From: Bacillota bacterium
Lineage (GTDB): Bacteria; Bacillota; Limnochordia; DTU080
Direction of reading: 5' to 3'
Length of the DNA stretch: 47,866 nucleotides
Assembly: GCA_012840225.1 (NCBI GenBank)
Contig: DULU01000018.1
Location: 1 to 47,866, forward strand
The notes beneath the pieces are model-generated. The model saw only the letters and a list, made by a program, of their open reading frames with translations, was not told the origin of the DNA and made no database searches. The position numbers were made by a program, and so were the translations under genes. This document shows positions 6,990 to 17,800 of the stretch, one piece after another. Position 1 is the stretch's first letter, and every line of letters begins with the position of its first letter.

Positions 6990-8738
6990 ATGCACATGAG
7001 CGCGGACAAAAGTGTAAATGAGAACATAAGCGACAGCCGGAACGACAGCCTAAATAAGATATATAGGAGATTTGAGCGGATGCCGCCATATGAGGAGCTG
7101 ACGTCCGCCTTGCAGAGTGCCGTGGCTCAAGCACCGCATCTGGCGAAGATGTGGTCCCTGGTAAAGAGCGAGGGCGGGCGGGACGTCTGGTGTGTGGAAG
7201 TGGCGGCCAATAAAGAGCTCCTGCCGCCGGCGCAGAGGCCGGCGCTCCTGGTGACGGGCAACATGCATGCCGCCGAGATCACCGGATCCATGATCGGCCT
7301 ATACCTTCTGGAATACCTGACGCAGAAATATCCCGCCGATGCCAGGGTGGCTGACGTGCTCGAGCAGATGGTGATCTATATCGTGCCGCGCCTTGCTGTG
7401 GACGGTGCTGAACTGGTGATCACCAAATCGGCGCCCGGCAGCGTGGCCCGCAGCAAGCCTCTATTTATAAAGCAGAAAAACGTCCCCTTCCCGGAAGATC
7501 TGGACGGCGACGGCCTCATCTTGACCATGAGGTGGCCGGACGAAAAATACGGCACCATGCGCCTCTCCGGTAAAGATAGCCGCCTCCTGGTGCCCAAGGA
7601 CACGCCCGGTGCCACCGGTCCCTGTTATGCCACTTGTCCTGAAGGCTTGATACATGACTGGGATGGGGGCCGTGTCGAGAATTCCCGCACGGTAAACGAT
7701 TTCAACCGCAACTTCCCGGCCAACTGGAGACCGGCCGTCGGCTGCCTCGGCGCCGGGCCTTATCCCTTGTCGGAGCCGGAGACCAGGGCGCTGGCCGACT
7801 TCGTCCTCGCCCACAGCAACCTGGTGGGAGTCATAGACTTTCACACGGGCAACCCGGCCATCTTCTACCCCAGTGCCGCCATAAAAGAGATATGCAAATA
7901 CCCGGAAGACAGCCGGCTGATTGAGAAGATCGGCCGCATAGGCGAAAGGCTAACCGGCTTCCCCCTCTTGAGCGGCTATCAGGAAGCCATAACCGGCGAA
8001 AAGACGGAGCGTCTCCCCGGCTGCTTCCGGGACTGGGTATATGAACATATCGGCCTCCCGGGCTTTATCGTGGAGACGGGCCTTTGCTATAACTATTTCG
8101 GCATTGCTACAGGGCAGAAGTTTGAGAGCCCGGCGATAAAAGAAGAAACGATCGGGCTGGTCCTGTTGCAATGTCATGACAGCTACCCCGAATATGGCCT
8201 CTTCCACGACTGGCGACCTTTTGATCATCCGCAACTGGGCCGGGTGGAGATCGGCGGCTGGCATCGGGCTATCTGGAGCTGCGCTCCCTTGTTCGCCACC
8301 GGGGAAATCTGCAGCCGGTGCGTCGACTTCGTGATGGAGTGTGCCGCCTACCGTCCGGAAATAGAGGTGACGGCAGAGGTTCAGGCTCTCGCCCCCGTCC
8401 CTGCCTCCGCCCCCACCTCTACCCGCACCTCCGCCCCTGCCTCCGCCCCTGCCTCCGCCCTCTATAAGATTACCGTCACCTTGCACAACAGCGGTCCGGT
8501 ATCCACCAGCATCACCCGCCAGGGAGCAGCCATGTATCCCCACGCCCTGCCGGTGATAAAGCTGCAGGGAGCTGATGAGATGATCATCGGGCGGGCGTGG
8601 CAGAAAATTGCCCACCTGAATCCGGGAGAGACGCACACCCTGGAATGGGTGGTGCGGGCTGAAGCCGCCGCCCTGAAGCTCGAGCTTTCCGCCGAGCGAG
8701 GCGGGATATATAAGCAGGTCGTCATTCCCTTGCGTTGA
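6990..8738 (+). CDS. M14 family zinc carboxypeptidase
   Basis: This 582-residue metallopeptidase has the M14 zinc site visible as His93 and Glu96 (NMHAAE) and His285 (DFHTGNP). It has the substrate-binding DFNRNFP motif (Asn239-Arg240) and a candidate catalytic Glu362 (FIVETG). It would release C-terminal residues from peptides or cleave amide bonds. No signal peptide is visible, so it is probably cytoplasmic. Residues about 468-490 are a proline/alanine/serine/threonine linker from a degenerate 6- to 12-bp repeat, joining a beta-rich C-terminal domain of about 95 residues. ATG 6990 or ATG 6996 may be the start; AAGGA fits the second slightly better. An M55 peptidase follows 55 bases later, suggesting joint peptide recycling. 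Confidence 0.88.
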   Translation: MHMSADKSVNENISDSRNDSLNKIYRRFERMPPYEELTSALQSAVAQAPHLAKMWSLVKSEGGRDVWCVEVAANKELLPPAQRPALLVTGNMHAAEITGSMIGLYLLEYLTQKYPADARVADVLEQMVIYIVPRLAVDGAELVITKSAPGSVARSKPLFIKQKNVPFPEDLDGDGLILTMRWPDEKYGTMRLSGKDSRLLVPKDTPGATGPCYATCPEGLIHDWDGGRVENSRTVNDFNRNFPANWRPAVGCLGAGPYPLSEPETRALADFVLAHSNLVGVIDFHTGNPAIFYPSAAIKEICKYPEDSRLIEKIGRIGERLTGFPLLSGYQEAITGEKTERLPGCFRDWVYEHIGLPGFIVETGLCYNYFGIATGQKFESPAIKEETIGLVLLQCHDSYPEYGLFHDWRPFDHPQLGRVEIGGWHRAIWSCAPLFATGEICSRCVDFVMECAAYRPEIEVTAEVQALAPVPASAPTSTRTSAPASAPASALYKITVTLHNSGPVSTSITRQGAAMYPHALPVIKLQGADEMIIGRAWQKIAHLNPGETHTLEWVVRAEAAALKLELSAERGGIYKQVVIPLR

Positions 8739-8793
8739 ATTTTTGACTATAGACTAAAAAGCAAATTTTAAAGCAGATATGCTGGGAGGTATC

Positions 8794-9615
8794 ATGCATA
8801 TGAAAGTGTACATCATGACCGATCAGGAAGGTGTAGCCGGCGTCATCAATTCGGTAGATTTCGCCTCACCCGGAGCCAGATATTACGAAGTAGCCCGAGA
8901 GCTCCTCACCCTGGAGGTGAATGCCGCCGTTGAGGGAGTTTTGGAGGAAGGTGCCACCGACATACTCGTCGTCGACGGTCACGGCCACGGTTCCATCAAC
9001 CCGCTGCTTTTGCATCCGCAAGCCCGCCTGCTTGCCGGCCGGCCAATGGGGTACCCCTTCTGCTGCGACTCCAGTTTCGATTGTGCCATCATGATCGGCC
9101 AGCATTCCAAAGCCAATACCGACGGCGGCCACCTGGCGCACACCGGGTCGTTCACTGTCGAGGAACTCACCATTAACGGCATTTCCCTGGGAGAAGCCGG
9201 CTGCAACATGCTCTTCTGCGGCTATTTCAATGTGCCGATGGTTATGCTTTCAGGCGATCTGGCGGCTTGTATGGAAGTAAAAGCTCTCGTCCCCGAAATG
9301 GAAGTGGCCCCGGTCAAAGAGGGGATCAAGCGCGGCACAGGTGCCGGCATGACGGCAGAAACCGCCGTGGGGTATAATGGCGCAGCTATCCACCTCCATC
9401 CGATCAAAGCCCGCGAGCTCATCAAAGAAACAGCGAAAAGAGCCGTGAGGCGCCGGGCAGAGATTAAACCTTTCCGGCTGGATCCGCCTTATGAACTGGT
9501 GAGCATCACCCGCCGCAAACAAGACGGCACTCCGCAGATGAAAGCCGTTGTTCACTCCAATGATATGATTGATCTACTCAACAAACCGCGCCGCTACCAG
9601 CCCATATCCGGCTAG
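8794..9615 (+). CDS. dppA: M55 family D-aminopeptidase (DppA-like)
   Basis: This 273-residue peptidase is close to the length of Bacillus DppA, which forms a ring-shaped zinc-dependent D-aminopeptidase that cuts D-Ala peptides. The family metal site is recognisable: Asp10 and Glu12 (MTDQEG), His63 (DGHGHG), His104 (GQHSKA) and Glu134 (SLGEAG). The probable catalytic His is in GGHLAHT. ATG 8794 follows GGGAGGT at good spacing; ATG 8800 is an alternative. It follows the M14 carboxypeptidase in the same direction, and together they suggest degradation of cell-wall-type peptides. It is cytoplasmic, with no signal peptide. The symbol is given by family likeness. Confidence 0.92.
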   Translation: MHMKVYIMTDQEGVAGVINSVDFASPGARYYEVARELLTLEVNAAVEGVLEEGATDILVVDGHGHGSINPLLLHPQARLLAGRPMGYPFCCDSSFDCAIMIGQHSKANTDGGHLAHTGSFTVEELTINGISLGEAGCNMLFCGYFNVPMVMLSGDLAACMEVKALVPEMEVAPVKEGIKRGTGAGMTAETAVGYNGAAIHLHPIKARELIKETAKRAVRRRAEIKPFRLDPPYELVSITRRKQDGTPQMKAVVHSNDMIDLLNKPRRYQPISG

Positions 9616-9681
9616 CTAGATAGATGAAGCCGGACCAGGACTATGATCTGATTCTTATATGAAGAGAGGTCATCTTTATCT

Positions 9682-11646
9682 ATGTCTACGGGAAAGGGAA
9701 CAATACTCTTTCTGCTGCTTTTTTCGCTGTTATGTCTGCCGTTTTCGCCGGCTATGGGCGCCTCGCCCACCGGCAGCCCGTCCCCTGCTTACGGCCATGA
9801 GGCCAATGACACCGGCGATCCCGTCGGCGGCGGCCCCGGCTACAGCCGCATCTTCAGCGGCGGCACCTTTGAGGTGTCGAGTTTGCCGGAGCTCCTGGCG
9901 GCCCTGAATGCCGCTACCCCAGGCAGTGTGGTGTATATCACATCCGGTACGGTGATCGATGTCAACGCAGACAATCCTCAGGCCAAAGTGACCATCTTCA
10001 TTCCTCCCGGTGTCACCTTAGCCGGAGACAGAGGTTTAAACGGCAGTCCCGGACCCTTAATCAAATGCAGCAACTACGACACCGCTCCCCTCATCGAGCT
10101 CTCGGCCGGGGCCAGGCTCACCGGGCTGAGAATAGAGGGACCGGACGGCGAAGCCGGCGAATCGGCTACCTGGCGTCCCAATTCCCGGGGCGTGGATATC
10201 AGCGGTGATGCGGCGGAGGTGGATAACTGCGAAATATATAACTGGAGCCATGCCGGGGTGAATGTCAAAGCCGGAGAGGCCTACATTCACCACAACAGCA
10301 TCCATCACGTGCGCCGCACAGGTTTGGGTTACGGCGTTCTCATCTCCCGAGGTACAGCCCTGATCGAAGCCAATGTCTTCGACTGGTTCCGCTGCGCCGT
10401 CGCCGGCACGGGATTCTACGGCACCGGTTATGAAGCCCGCTACAACCTGACGCTGGACAATGCCGCCGCCACCACCTTCGATATGCACGGCGGCACCAAC
10501 TTTTGCCCTTCCCGTTCCGCTACCTCCCCCTGCACCGAGGAGGAAATCCGCATCGCCGGCGATTACGTGCGCATCCATCACAACACCATCATGGCCGTTT
10601 ATACCAGGCCTATCGGTATCAAAGGCGTGCCCACGCAGGAACTTTCGGTCTACGGCAACCGCTTCGCCACCTCCGATCCATCTTTTGCCTTCAAACAGTT
10701 CTATTTCGACGGCGGCAACACCAAGGTATACGACAATATGTACGGGATGAAGGGTATAGTAGTTCCGGAGCAATACAGCCCCAGCCCGTTCATCCGCCAA
10801 TGCCCGCAGACCACCTGCAACGGCAAAGGACCCATTGTCGCTCTGGCGCCCTCAGCCACGGACAGGCATCTGAAATTCATCAATCCCCCCGAAGATGCTG
10901 CCGGACAGAGCACCTTCACCGGCCTGTTACCGGTGGAGTTGAGCATCAATGTAGGTGAGGATTTCAGGGCCAACTCATATACGCTGATGGTGGATGATGA
11001 CGGCGGGGTGATATATCAAAAGGAACGTCCGCCCATACCGGGCGAGGTGACGATCGACACCACAAGCCTCGCTGATGGCCGGCACAAGCTGGAGATAGTG
11101 ATCGGCAATGCGACAGGCGACAGCATCAGGCGGCATGTCTATTTTTTGGTAGACAATAAATGGGAAATCGTCGACAACTTCGATGCTCCCATCTACAGCC
11201 CCTGGTTCGGCTGGATTGGTGCAGAAAAGACCCTGCAGGCCTCCTCAGGTTGGACCTATGCCGAAGACAGCGAGAAAGAATTCTGGGGTGATACCGGCCG
11301 CCGGGTAATCAAGGCTGAGGACAGCGCTGCTGATGCTGAATACCTGATCTGGCAGGATGATGGGTTGTCGGAATATCGGGTGGTGCTATATGTCGCCCGG
11401 ACGGAGTTGGCAGGGAACGTCACCATGGCTGTTTCCGCAGATAACGCCACATGGACGACTCTTCCCATAGAAATGACAGTGGAAGCGCCTTCGTCCCCGG
11501 CAGGCAACAGATGGCACAAGGTGGAACTGTTCGGCAGCGTACCGACCGGGGTGGAAACCGGGTATGTGCGCCTGCAACTTCTCCCCCCGGCCTCCGCGGA
11601 CGAGCTGCAGCTGGGCGCCGTGATCCTCAGCGGCAAACAGAAATAA
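9682..11646 (+). CDS. Secreted right-handed beta-helix protein (pectate-lyase-like)
   Basis: This 654-residue protein has a signal peptide (residues 1-26, ending AMGA) and a parallel beta-helix at about 60-355. The helix is recognisable by repeated coils such as DNCEIYNWSHAGVNV, HHNSIHHVRRTG and EANVFDWFRCAVAGTG. A lyase or glycosidase acting on an acidic polysaccharide is likely, but I cannot fix the catalytic residues. Residues about 415-652 form a separate C-terminal region, an Ig-like domain (TTSLADGRHKLEI) followed by a terminal module (SGWTYAEDSEKEFWGD). The same region closes the PL6-like lyase at 14887. A ribosome site AGAGAGG stands 12 bases before the ATG. Confidence 0.85.
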   Translation: MSTGKGTILFLLLFSLLCLPFSPAMGASPTGSPSPAYGHEANDTGDPVGGGPGYSRIFSGGTFEVSSLPELLAALNAATPGSVVYITSGTVIDVNADNPQAKVTIFIPPGVTLAGDRGLNGSPGPLIKCSNYDTAPLIELSAGARLTGLRIEGPDGEAGESATWRPNSRGVDISGDAAEVDNCEIYNWSHAGVNVKAGEAYIHHNSIHHVRRTGLGYGVLISRGTALIEANVFDWFRCAVAGTGFYGTGYEARYNLTLDNAAATTFDMHGGTNFCPSRSATSPCTEEEIRIAGDYVRIHHNTIMAVYTRPIGIKGVPTQELSVYGNRFATSDPSFAFKQFYFDGGNTKVYDNMYGMKGIVVPEQYSPSPFIRQCPQTTCNGKGPIVALAPSATDRHLKFINPPEDAAGQSTFTGLLPVELSINVGEDFRANSYTLMVDDDGGVIYQKERPPIPGEVTIDTTSLADGRHKLEIVIGNATGDSIRRHVYFLVDNKWEIVDNFDAPIYSPWFGWIGAEKTLQASSGWTYAEDSEKEFWGDTGRRVIKAEDSAADAEYLIWQDDGLSEYRVVLYVARTELAGNVTMAVSADNATWTTLPIEMTVEAPSSPAGNRWHKVELFGSVPTGVETGYVRLQLLPPASADELQLGAVILSGKQK

Positions 11647-11722
11647 CGGACGGATGACCGATGATAACACGGCAAAATAACAGACCCCAGATATAACAAC
11701 AGATATAACAATCGAAAATGCG

Positions 11723-11750
11723 CTGGGGCGGCTTTCTACAGCCGCCCCAG
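11723..11750. terminator. Bidirectional terminator between convergent genes
   Basis: A perfect 11-bp stem, CTGGGGCGGCT (11723-11733) with AGCCGCCCCAG (11740-11750), has a 6-base loop. T-rich DNA follows on the plus side (AGTTTATAT), and ATTTTCGAT follows on the minus side. It lies between the beta-helix gene and the minus-strand binding-protein gene and should end both transcripts. Confidence 0.85.
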
Positions 11751-11813
11751 AGTTTATATCAATGCGCTCATGTCCATGCATAGACCATGCTTATGCTTAA
11801 GCTTCTATCACTA

Positions 11814-13082
11814 TCACCAGGTGAAGGGCGCTTCCTTCAGCAAGGTGTTGATGGTGGTTTCGATCTCCCCCATGGCCTGGGCTGTGCTCTTTTCGCCTTT
11901 AGCCACAGCAGTCAAGGCGGCGATGAAGGGGCCTTGTATCTGCGTCCAGTTCGGAGAGATCAAGAGCGGCACATCCCAGAAGTAGTTGCTCCCTTCCAGC
12001 ATGGAATAGACATCCTCCAGTGTGAGGGAATAGCGGGTCTGGAATTGTTCGGTCCACTGCCGGTAGTACCGGCGATTCACTACCGGAGCGTTCCCGGAAC
12101 GGTAGTCGGCCCAGTACATCACCCCGTCGTCGGCGGTAAAGAATTTTATAAACTCCCAGGCGGCTTCGGGATCTTGAGCCGTCTTGCTCATGGCCCAGCC
12201 GTTGATGCCGCCCTGCATGGCCGACTGAGTCCCCCAAGGCATCGGCGCCACGGCCAGTTCGTACGCCTGGGTATTGGCGGCAAAGGCCGGCGGCGGCGTC
12301 TGCCCTATTCTCATGGAATACTGTACCCCGCTGTGCGCTCCCCACCGCGGCGTCACCATATAGGTGAGCGAGAGATCCATCCATTTGTTGATGGCGTCGA
12401 TCAGCGGCGGGGTAGCCCCGAGGAAGCGGTTGTTATATGGATCAACCCATTGCTGACCCCATATGCCGACATAGAGCCAGCCGAATTGGGTGGGAAACTC
12501 CAGACCCCAGCGATCGATCTTACCGTCGCCGTCGAGATCCCGCGTCAGCTTGCGGGCCGTCTCGACAAAGCTGTCCCACTGCAAAGCGCTGTGGCCCCAC
12601 CTGGTCGGCAGCCGCTCCAAACCGGCCTCCTTAAAGTGAGCGGCGCTGTACCACAGCACGGTGGAGGACACCTCATAGGGGATGAAAAAGTGCTGGCCTG
12701 TCGGCTTGAAAGCCCAATAGTTGATCACCGGATCGGGGAAATCCGACTTATCAAAGCGATCCCGCTCCATATATTTGTCAAGCGGTACGATGAAGTCCAA
12801 CGCCTTGGACTGGTAAGCCCTGGCCTGGTCCACCCGCACCACGTCGAACGGCAAACCGGCGGCAATCATGGAACGCACCCTGGTCTCATACTGAGTCCAG
12901 GTAGTGGCGATGCACTCGACTTCAATACCGGTCCTTTTGGTAAATTCGGCAGCTGCTTGCTCTGTACCCTTGATGTTTCCCGTAGCATCTATTACGACGA
13001 TCTTCCTGGCAGCAAAAGCTTCTCCGGCCATGAGCACAGCCAGAAGCATTATTGCCGCCAATACTTTAGCAACAGCCTTCAT
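11814..13082 (-). CDS. ABC transporter family 1 solute-binding protein
   Basis: This is a 422-residue extracytoplasmic sugar-binding protein with signal peptide MKAVAKVLAAIMLLAVLMAG (cleavage near AFA-AR). Family 1 traits are FDVVRVDQARAY in lobe 1, TVLWYSAAHFKEAGLERLP near the hinge, and INGWAMSKTAQDPEAAWEFI. The loop RDLDGDGKIDRWG looks like a calcium-binding EF-hand loop. ATG 13082 is preferred; a GTG at 13094 is in frame but overlaps the AAGGAG site. It is divergently arranged with another binding-protein gene at 13440, with no permease nearby. Confidence 0.92.
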   Translation of the reverse strand: MKAVAKVLAAIMLLAVLMAGEAFAARKIVVIDATGNIKGTEQAAAEFTKRTGIEVECIATTWTQYETRVRSMIAAGLPFDVVRVDQARAYQSKALDFIVPLDKYMERDRFDKSDFPDPVINYWAFKPTGQHFFIPYEVSSTVLWYSAAHFKEAGLERLPTRWGHSALQWDSFVETARKLTRDLDGDGKIDRWGLEFPTQFGWLYVGIWGQQWVDPYNNRFLGATPPLIDAINKWMDLSLTYMVTPRWGAHSGVQYSMRIGQTPPPAFAANTQAYELAVAPMPWGTQSAMQGGINGWAMSKTAQDPEAAWEFIKFFTADDGVMYWADYRSGNAPVVNRRYYRQWTEQFQTRYSLTLEDVYSMLEGSNYFWDVPLLISPNWTQIQGPFIAALTAVAKGEKSTAQAMGEIETTINTLLKEAPFTW

Positions 13083-13439
13083 TGATAAAACCACTCCTTA
13101 AAACTGATTCTCTTTCCGGCAACGCCTTTTCTCTGCCCGCCCAATTTCTGCGTCTGCGGCATGGACTTTGACCGCCGGCGGCCGGTGGCGGTATTAATTA
13201 CGCCTCACATAATAATTCACTGGTCCCAAAGTAATATCCCTCCAGCCGTCCTGAATACTAAAATCACAATATTTGTTCTCTATGTGGCTATATAAACTTA
13301 AAATATTTATGTTATTTGGTATTCCTGCCTTTTCCTGGTGTATATGCTGCTGATGTGGTATTATGATTTATGTAGGTTAGCACAATTTGGATTCGGCCTC
13401 ATCGTATCACCACAAATATTAAAAGTATGGAGGGTTTGC
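13083..13439. other. AT-rich divergent control region between two binding-protein genes
   Basis: This 357-base gap separates two divergently read binding-protein genes and must contain both promoters. The half from about 13195 to 13330 is distinctly AT-rich. I could not find an unambiguous -35/-10 pair on either strand. The plus-strand frame from 13338 into the second gene lacks a ribosome site and is not counted as coding. Confidence 0.5.
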
Positions 13440-14735
13440 ATGTCAAAGTTACAACAGTCGGTATTGGCAATAGTGTTTATTGTTTGTTTGTCGCTCGTGT
13501 CGCCGTCGGCTACCTGTGCAAAGGAGAAAACTGTGGTCGATTTTTGGTGGGGCGGCATCGCCAACTACACTGAGAATATGATGCAGCTGGTGCAGGATTT
13601 TAACGAGCAGAATACCTCCGTGGAAGTGCGCATGACTGTGCAGCCGCATATCGGTATGTCGGGAGTGGGTATCGAGACGCTGAAAACGGCCATTGCCGGC
13701 GGCGCACAGCCTGATGTGGTCGTTCTGGACGGTACCATCCTCATCGGCCTGGCCATTGAGGACGGCCTTTTTATGGATCTGAGGGAGATTATAGACCCTT
13801 CGTTTCTGTATGCCATCCCATATGCCGCCAACATAAAAAACTACGTGATGTTTAGGGACAGCGTTTATGGCATACATTTTCAGACCGATGCCCGCGGTCT
13901 CTACTTCAACCAGACGCATTTCGCCGAGGTGGGGTTGGACCCGAGAAAAGGCCCGAAAAGCATAGATGAGCTGGATCAATATGCCGCCAAACTCACCCGC
14001 AGAGATGCTCAGGGCCGGATAGAAAGGCAAGGTTATTCCCCCAGGGGCGGCAATTTCGGCTTGGAGCTTGGATGGTTTTGGGTGTTCGGCGGTAATGTTT
14101 TCGACTATAACACCATGCTGCCGACCTTTACAAATAATGAAGCTCACCTCGCGGCGTTAAGATGGATTGAATCGTATGCCGATAAATACTCGACTGCGGC
14201 AATCACCAGCGCCGGCAATAACTTCATGGCCGGCAAAGTATCCATGAGCGTACAAAGCACGAGCCTCCTCGGGACGCTGCCGGTTCAGGCTCCGGATATG
14301 GAATGGTGGGTAAGCACCATCCCCTACCCGCCTGAGGGCAGGCTGATAACCATGTCGTCCGGTTACTCGGCGGTGGTTCCCAAAGGGGCCAAAAACGCTG
14401 TGGCTGCGGCGGAATTCATCCGCTATCTGATCGACAAAAACACCCAGATGAACTGGTATCGCATGACGAAGACCGTCCCCACCAGAGTTGATGCCATACT
14501 CGAGTTGGTACAAAAGCGGGAGATCACCGATCCGAGAGCCATCTGTATGATAGAGTTGATGCCCACTGCAGCCGAAATTTACCCACCGCTATTCGTAAAT
14601 TATGTACTTCCTCAGTTGAGCAATTACATAAACCAGATGTGGAATAAGCAAATTCCGCCGGCCGAAGTGCTTGAAAAGGTACAGTTCGCTGTCGAACCGG
14701 AATACAGGCGTATTTTCCATGGGAAAGCCTTTTAG
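13440..14735 (+). CDS. ABC transporter family 1 solute-binding protein
   Basis: This 431-residue sugar-binding protein has signal peptide MSKLQQSVLAIVFIVCLSLV (cleavage near TCA-KE). Family traits are AGGAQPDVVVLDG in lobe 1, the hinge-side GLYFNQTHFAEVGLDP, and VVPKGAKNAVAAAEFIRYL. Where two neighbours have a calcium-type loop, this one has the degenerate LTRRDAQGRIERQG, which keeps the loop position but not the ligands. The ATG at 13440 is preceded by GGAGGG at 6 bases. It precedes the PL6-like lyase gene by 150 bases in the same direction, so it may capture lyase products. Confidence 0.92.
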   Translation: MSKLQQSVLAIVFIVCLSLVSPSATCAKEKTVVDFWWGGIANYTENMMQLVQDFNEQNTSVEVRMTVQPHIGMSGVGIETLKTAIAGGAQPDVVVLDGTILIGLAIEDGLFMDLREIIDPSFLYAIPYAANIKNYVMFRDSVYGIHFQTDARGLYFNQTHFAEVGLDPRKGPKSIDELDQYAAKLTRRDAQGRIERQGYSPRGGNFGLELGWFWVFGGNVFDYNTMLPTFTNNEAHLAALRWIESYADKYSTAAITSAGNNFMAGKVSMSVQSTSLLGTLPVQAPDMEWWVSTIPYPPEGRLITMSSGYSAVVPKGAKNAVAAAEFIRYLIDKNTQMNWYRMTKTVPTRVDAILELVQKREITDPRAICMIELMPTAAEIYPPLFVNYVLPQLSNYINQMWNKQIPPAEVLEKVQFAVEPEYRRIFHGKAF

Positions 14736-14736
14736 A

Positions 14737-14845
14737 CGGTCAGCCGACCGATCGTCGGCCACCTGGTCGGCCCCAAGTCGGCCAACCTAGTCGACTACCT
14801 CACCATCCCCCTAGCCGGCCACCTCGCCTGCTAGGGGGAGCGGCA
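14737..14845 (+). terminator. Repeat-rich spacer with hairpin after the binding-protein gene
   Basis: Several imperfect copies of GGTCGGCC lie at about 14740-14800. CCCCCTAGC and GCTAGGGGG (about 14808-14838) can form a 9-bp stem with a 14-base loop, followed by AGCGGCATTTTAAAA. This may attenuate or end transcription before the lyase gene. Confidence 0.5.
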
Positions 14846-14886
14846 TTTTAAAATATCAGAACAACAGAAAGGAGCAAAGGCAGAAT

Positions 14887-17800
14887 ATGAACATCTCGCT
14901 TCCGCTCCAGTTCCCGCATCCTTACCCGTTCCTCATCTCGCTCCCGCTCCCACACCAGCTCCCGCTTTCGGTGGCGAGACGCCTTATCCAGCTTTGTGGC
15001 CTCGTCGCCATTCTGGTCATGGCTTTCGCACCGGTCCTGCTGACGAGCCAGGCTCAGGCTGCGGCGGCCGCCGCCGGCGCGGAGGCACCGGTCGACTCCG
15101 GCGAAGCCAACCTTTTGACCAATCCCGGATTTGAAGATGTAGTCAATAACGATTTTCCGGGATGGACGCGCTATGTACCGATGGGCAATAGAAATGGTCT
15201 GCAGATATCCACCGACGCCAGGAGCGGCAAATATTCCGCCCTGGTAGACGTGGCCGCCGCCCTGAAAGACTCCGACAGCAGCGTAGCCAGGCTTGATTGG
15301 TCGCAACGGTTGCGGTATAACATGGACCTGCAAGTGAAACCGGTTCCCGGAGAAAAATACCGCTTTTCCGTATATTACAAGACGGAAGGCAATCCCAAAG
15401 GCAGACTGGGCGTGGAGCGGCGTCCGCACATGACTAACGTCTATCTCAATCTGGCGCCCTCGCCGGATTGGCAGTATGCGGCCGTAGAATTCGAATGGCC
15501 GGATGCCGCCGACTGGAATTTGGTGTTCGGCCTGTGGGCCTGGGAAGCCCGGGAAGGCAAAATCTGGTTCGACGATGCTCGCCTGGAACAGGTGCTGCCG
15601 GAAACGGAGAAGGCGCCTGTGGAAAGAGTCCGGTGGCAGGATCCGGCGGCCGTCTTCTCCCTCCCATACACCGATGCTTCCGGCCTCTCCCGGCCATATA
15701 TCAATCAGGCCAAGCGTTTGACGTTCGTGCAATCGCTGTCCGAGCTTACGGCGGCCATTGCCGCCGCTATGCCGGGCGACACCATCATCCTGGAAGACGG
15801 CGAATATTACGGATATACATCGGTCATCATCGAAGGCAAACATGGGACGGAAGAACGGCCGATCGTCATTGCAGCGAAGAACATCGGCCAAGCCGTCATG
15901 CGCGGCTCGGCCCAATTTATAATTAAAAACTCCAGTTACATAGTGGTGGAAGGCCTGGATTTCCGCCTTTCATCCGGCGGAGCCCCCGGATATTCGGGAC
16001 GCAGGGAGAATAGCGCCGTTATCTTGCATGATGCTCTGGGCGCCAGGATCACCCGCAACCGCTTTGCCCTGGAAGAAGAATATGGCGGCACCTCGCTGCG
16101 GGACTGGATAAACGTTGACGGCAGCCGGGGTGGATATAACCGCATTGATCACAACCTATTCGAAAACAAAGTGCACAACGGCAGCTATATTGCCGTCAAT
16201 GCCGATCTGGGGCGAAATCAGGGCATCGACACCACGCCCAGGCACACCCGGATTGATCACAATCACTTTCGCCACATGGCTCCACTGGGTATCAACGGCA
16301 TGGAAGTGATCCGGCTCGGCTCGTCCGGCTATCGCGATATGGCCCATATCGAGGCGCACACCATCGTTGAATACAACTTGTTCGAACAGGCCGACGGCGA
16401 AAAATCGGAGATCATCTCCATCAAAGACAGCGGCAATATCATCCGTTACAACACCTTTCTGGAAACAGCCGGCAGTGTAGTTCTGCGGTTCGGCCACCAC
16501 AACTCCATCTATGGAAATTATTTCCTGGGCAAGGGCAAACCTGGTACCGGCGGCGTCCGCATATATGGCTTCAGGCAGCAGATCTTCAATAATTACTTTG
16601 CCGATTTAGCCGGGCCGGCTATTATCTTCGGTCGGGGAAGCATTGAGGATCCGTATGCTTTGCCTAAAGGCGAGCTTTATTATTCAGGAGCCGAATATGT
16701 GCAGATGGATGAGGTGGAGGTGGTGATGAACACCTTCATCAACAATAATGCCAACTTCGACCTGCGGGGCGATTGGCCGCTGGAACCAAGGCGCACCACC
16801 GTGGCCCACAATTTGCTGGTGGCCGGCAACAACTACAACCACATCATCGGCAGCAGCTACCGGAATCTGTTGTCTCACGACGGCATCAGGTGGGTGGGTA
16901 ACATGGTCAGCGGTCCGGTCAACACTTTGCTGGGTCTGTCTTCCTCCTCCGAAGGCAGTTTTATACCGGTCGACCTGGAGCTTATGAGAAGCCTCGACGA
17001 TATTTATTACCCCGTTGCCGGGAGTCCTACGATCGATGCAATAGAGGTCGGAGATGCTTATGGTTATGTAACCCGCGACATCGAAGGCAAGCTCCGGGAC
17101 GAACATCCTGATGTGGGCGCCTTTGAATACCAGGGATTTCCCCTGGTGCAAGGTCCGCTCTCCCCTGCCGAGGTCGGTCCTTTTTGTCCGGATGAACGCC
17201 GGGAGTTGACCTTTGCCGAGCCGCTGGTGACCATCACTTCCCTCCAGTTTACCCCGCACACATCCGGAACACCCGTGGTGCTCTCCGGTACCAGCCTGCT
17301 CCAACTGGCCGGTGTCGTCCTGGGGGCAGGTGAAGCAGACGAGAAGACAAGTCTATCTGTTGATGTCACTGTCAGTATCGATGGAGCCGAGTTCTTCTCT
17401 GAGCGGGTGGCTGTGGCCGGCTTGACCGCCGACACCTTTGCCGCCGATGCCGGCTTTGCTGATGGCGGTTTTGCGGGTCCCGGCTTTTCCTTGGAGATAC
17501 CCATAAACACCACCAACCTGGACGAAGGCGAGCACAGCCTGCGCCTTGTGGCAGAAGTGAACGGTAGGCGCACCCTGCGTGAGCTCATGTTCAGCGTGCA
17601 AAATATAGAGATTATGACGCCTGGAGCCCGGAACGTGGTGACCGGTAAGGGCATTATCACGATCAAATCGCTTTTGCCGGCTGCCGAAATACGCCGGGTG
17701 CATATCTCCATCGACGACCAGCTGATATTCCAAGGCGAGGTCATCCCGGATAAGCTGGAGTTCGACTCCCTTTCTTTCAGCGACGGTCGCCGGCAACTGA

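Noticed and set aside
11787-13085. 432-codon plus frame opposite the binding protein at 11814
   Set aside because: It is a mirror frame of a well-supported gene with signal peptide and family motifs.
14887-14973. Later start codon for the PL6-like lyase (GTG near 14971)
   Set aside because: A later start would give a cleaner signal peptide, but the ATG at 14887 has two good ribosome-site candidates and the GTG has none.
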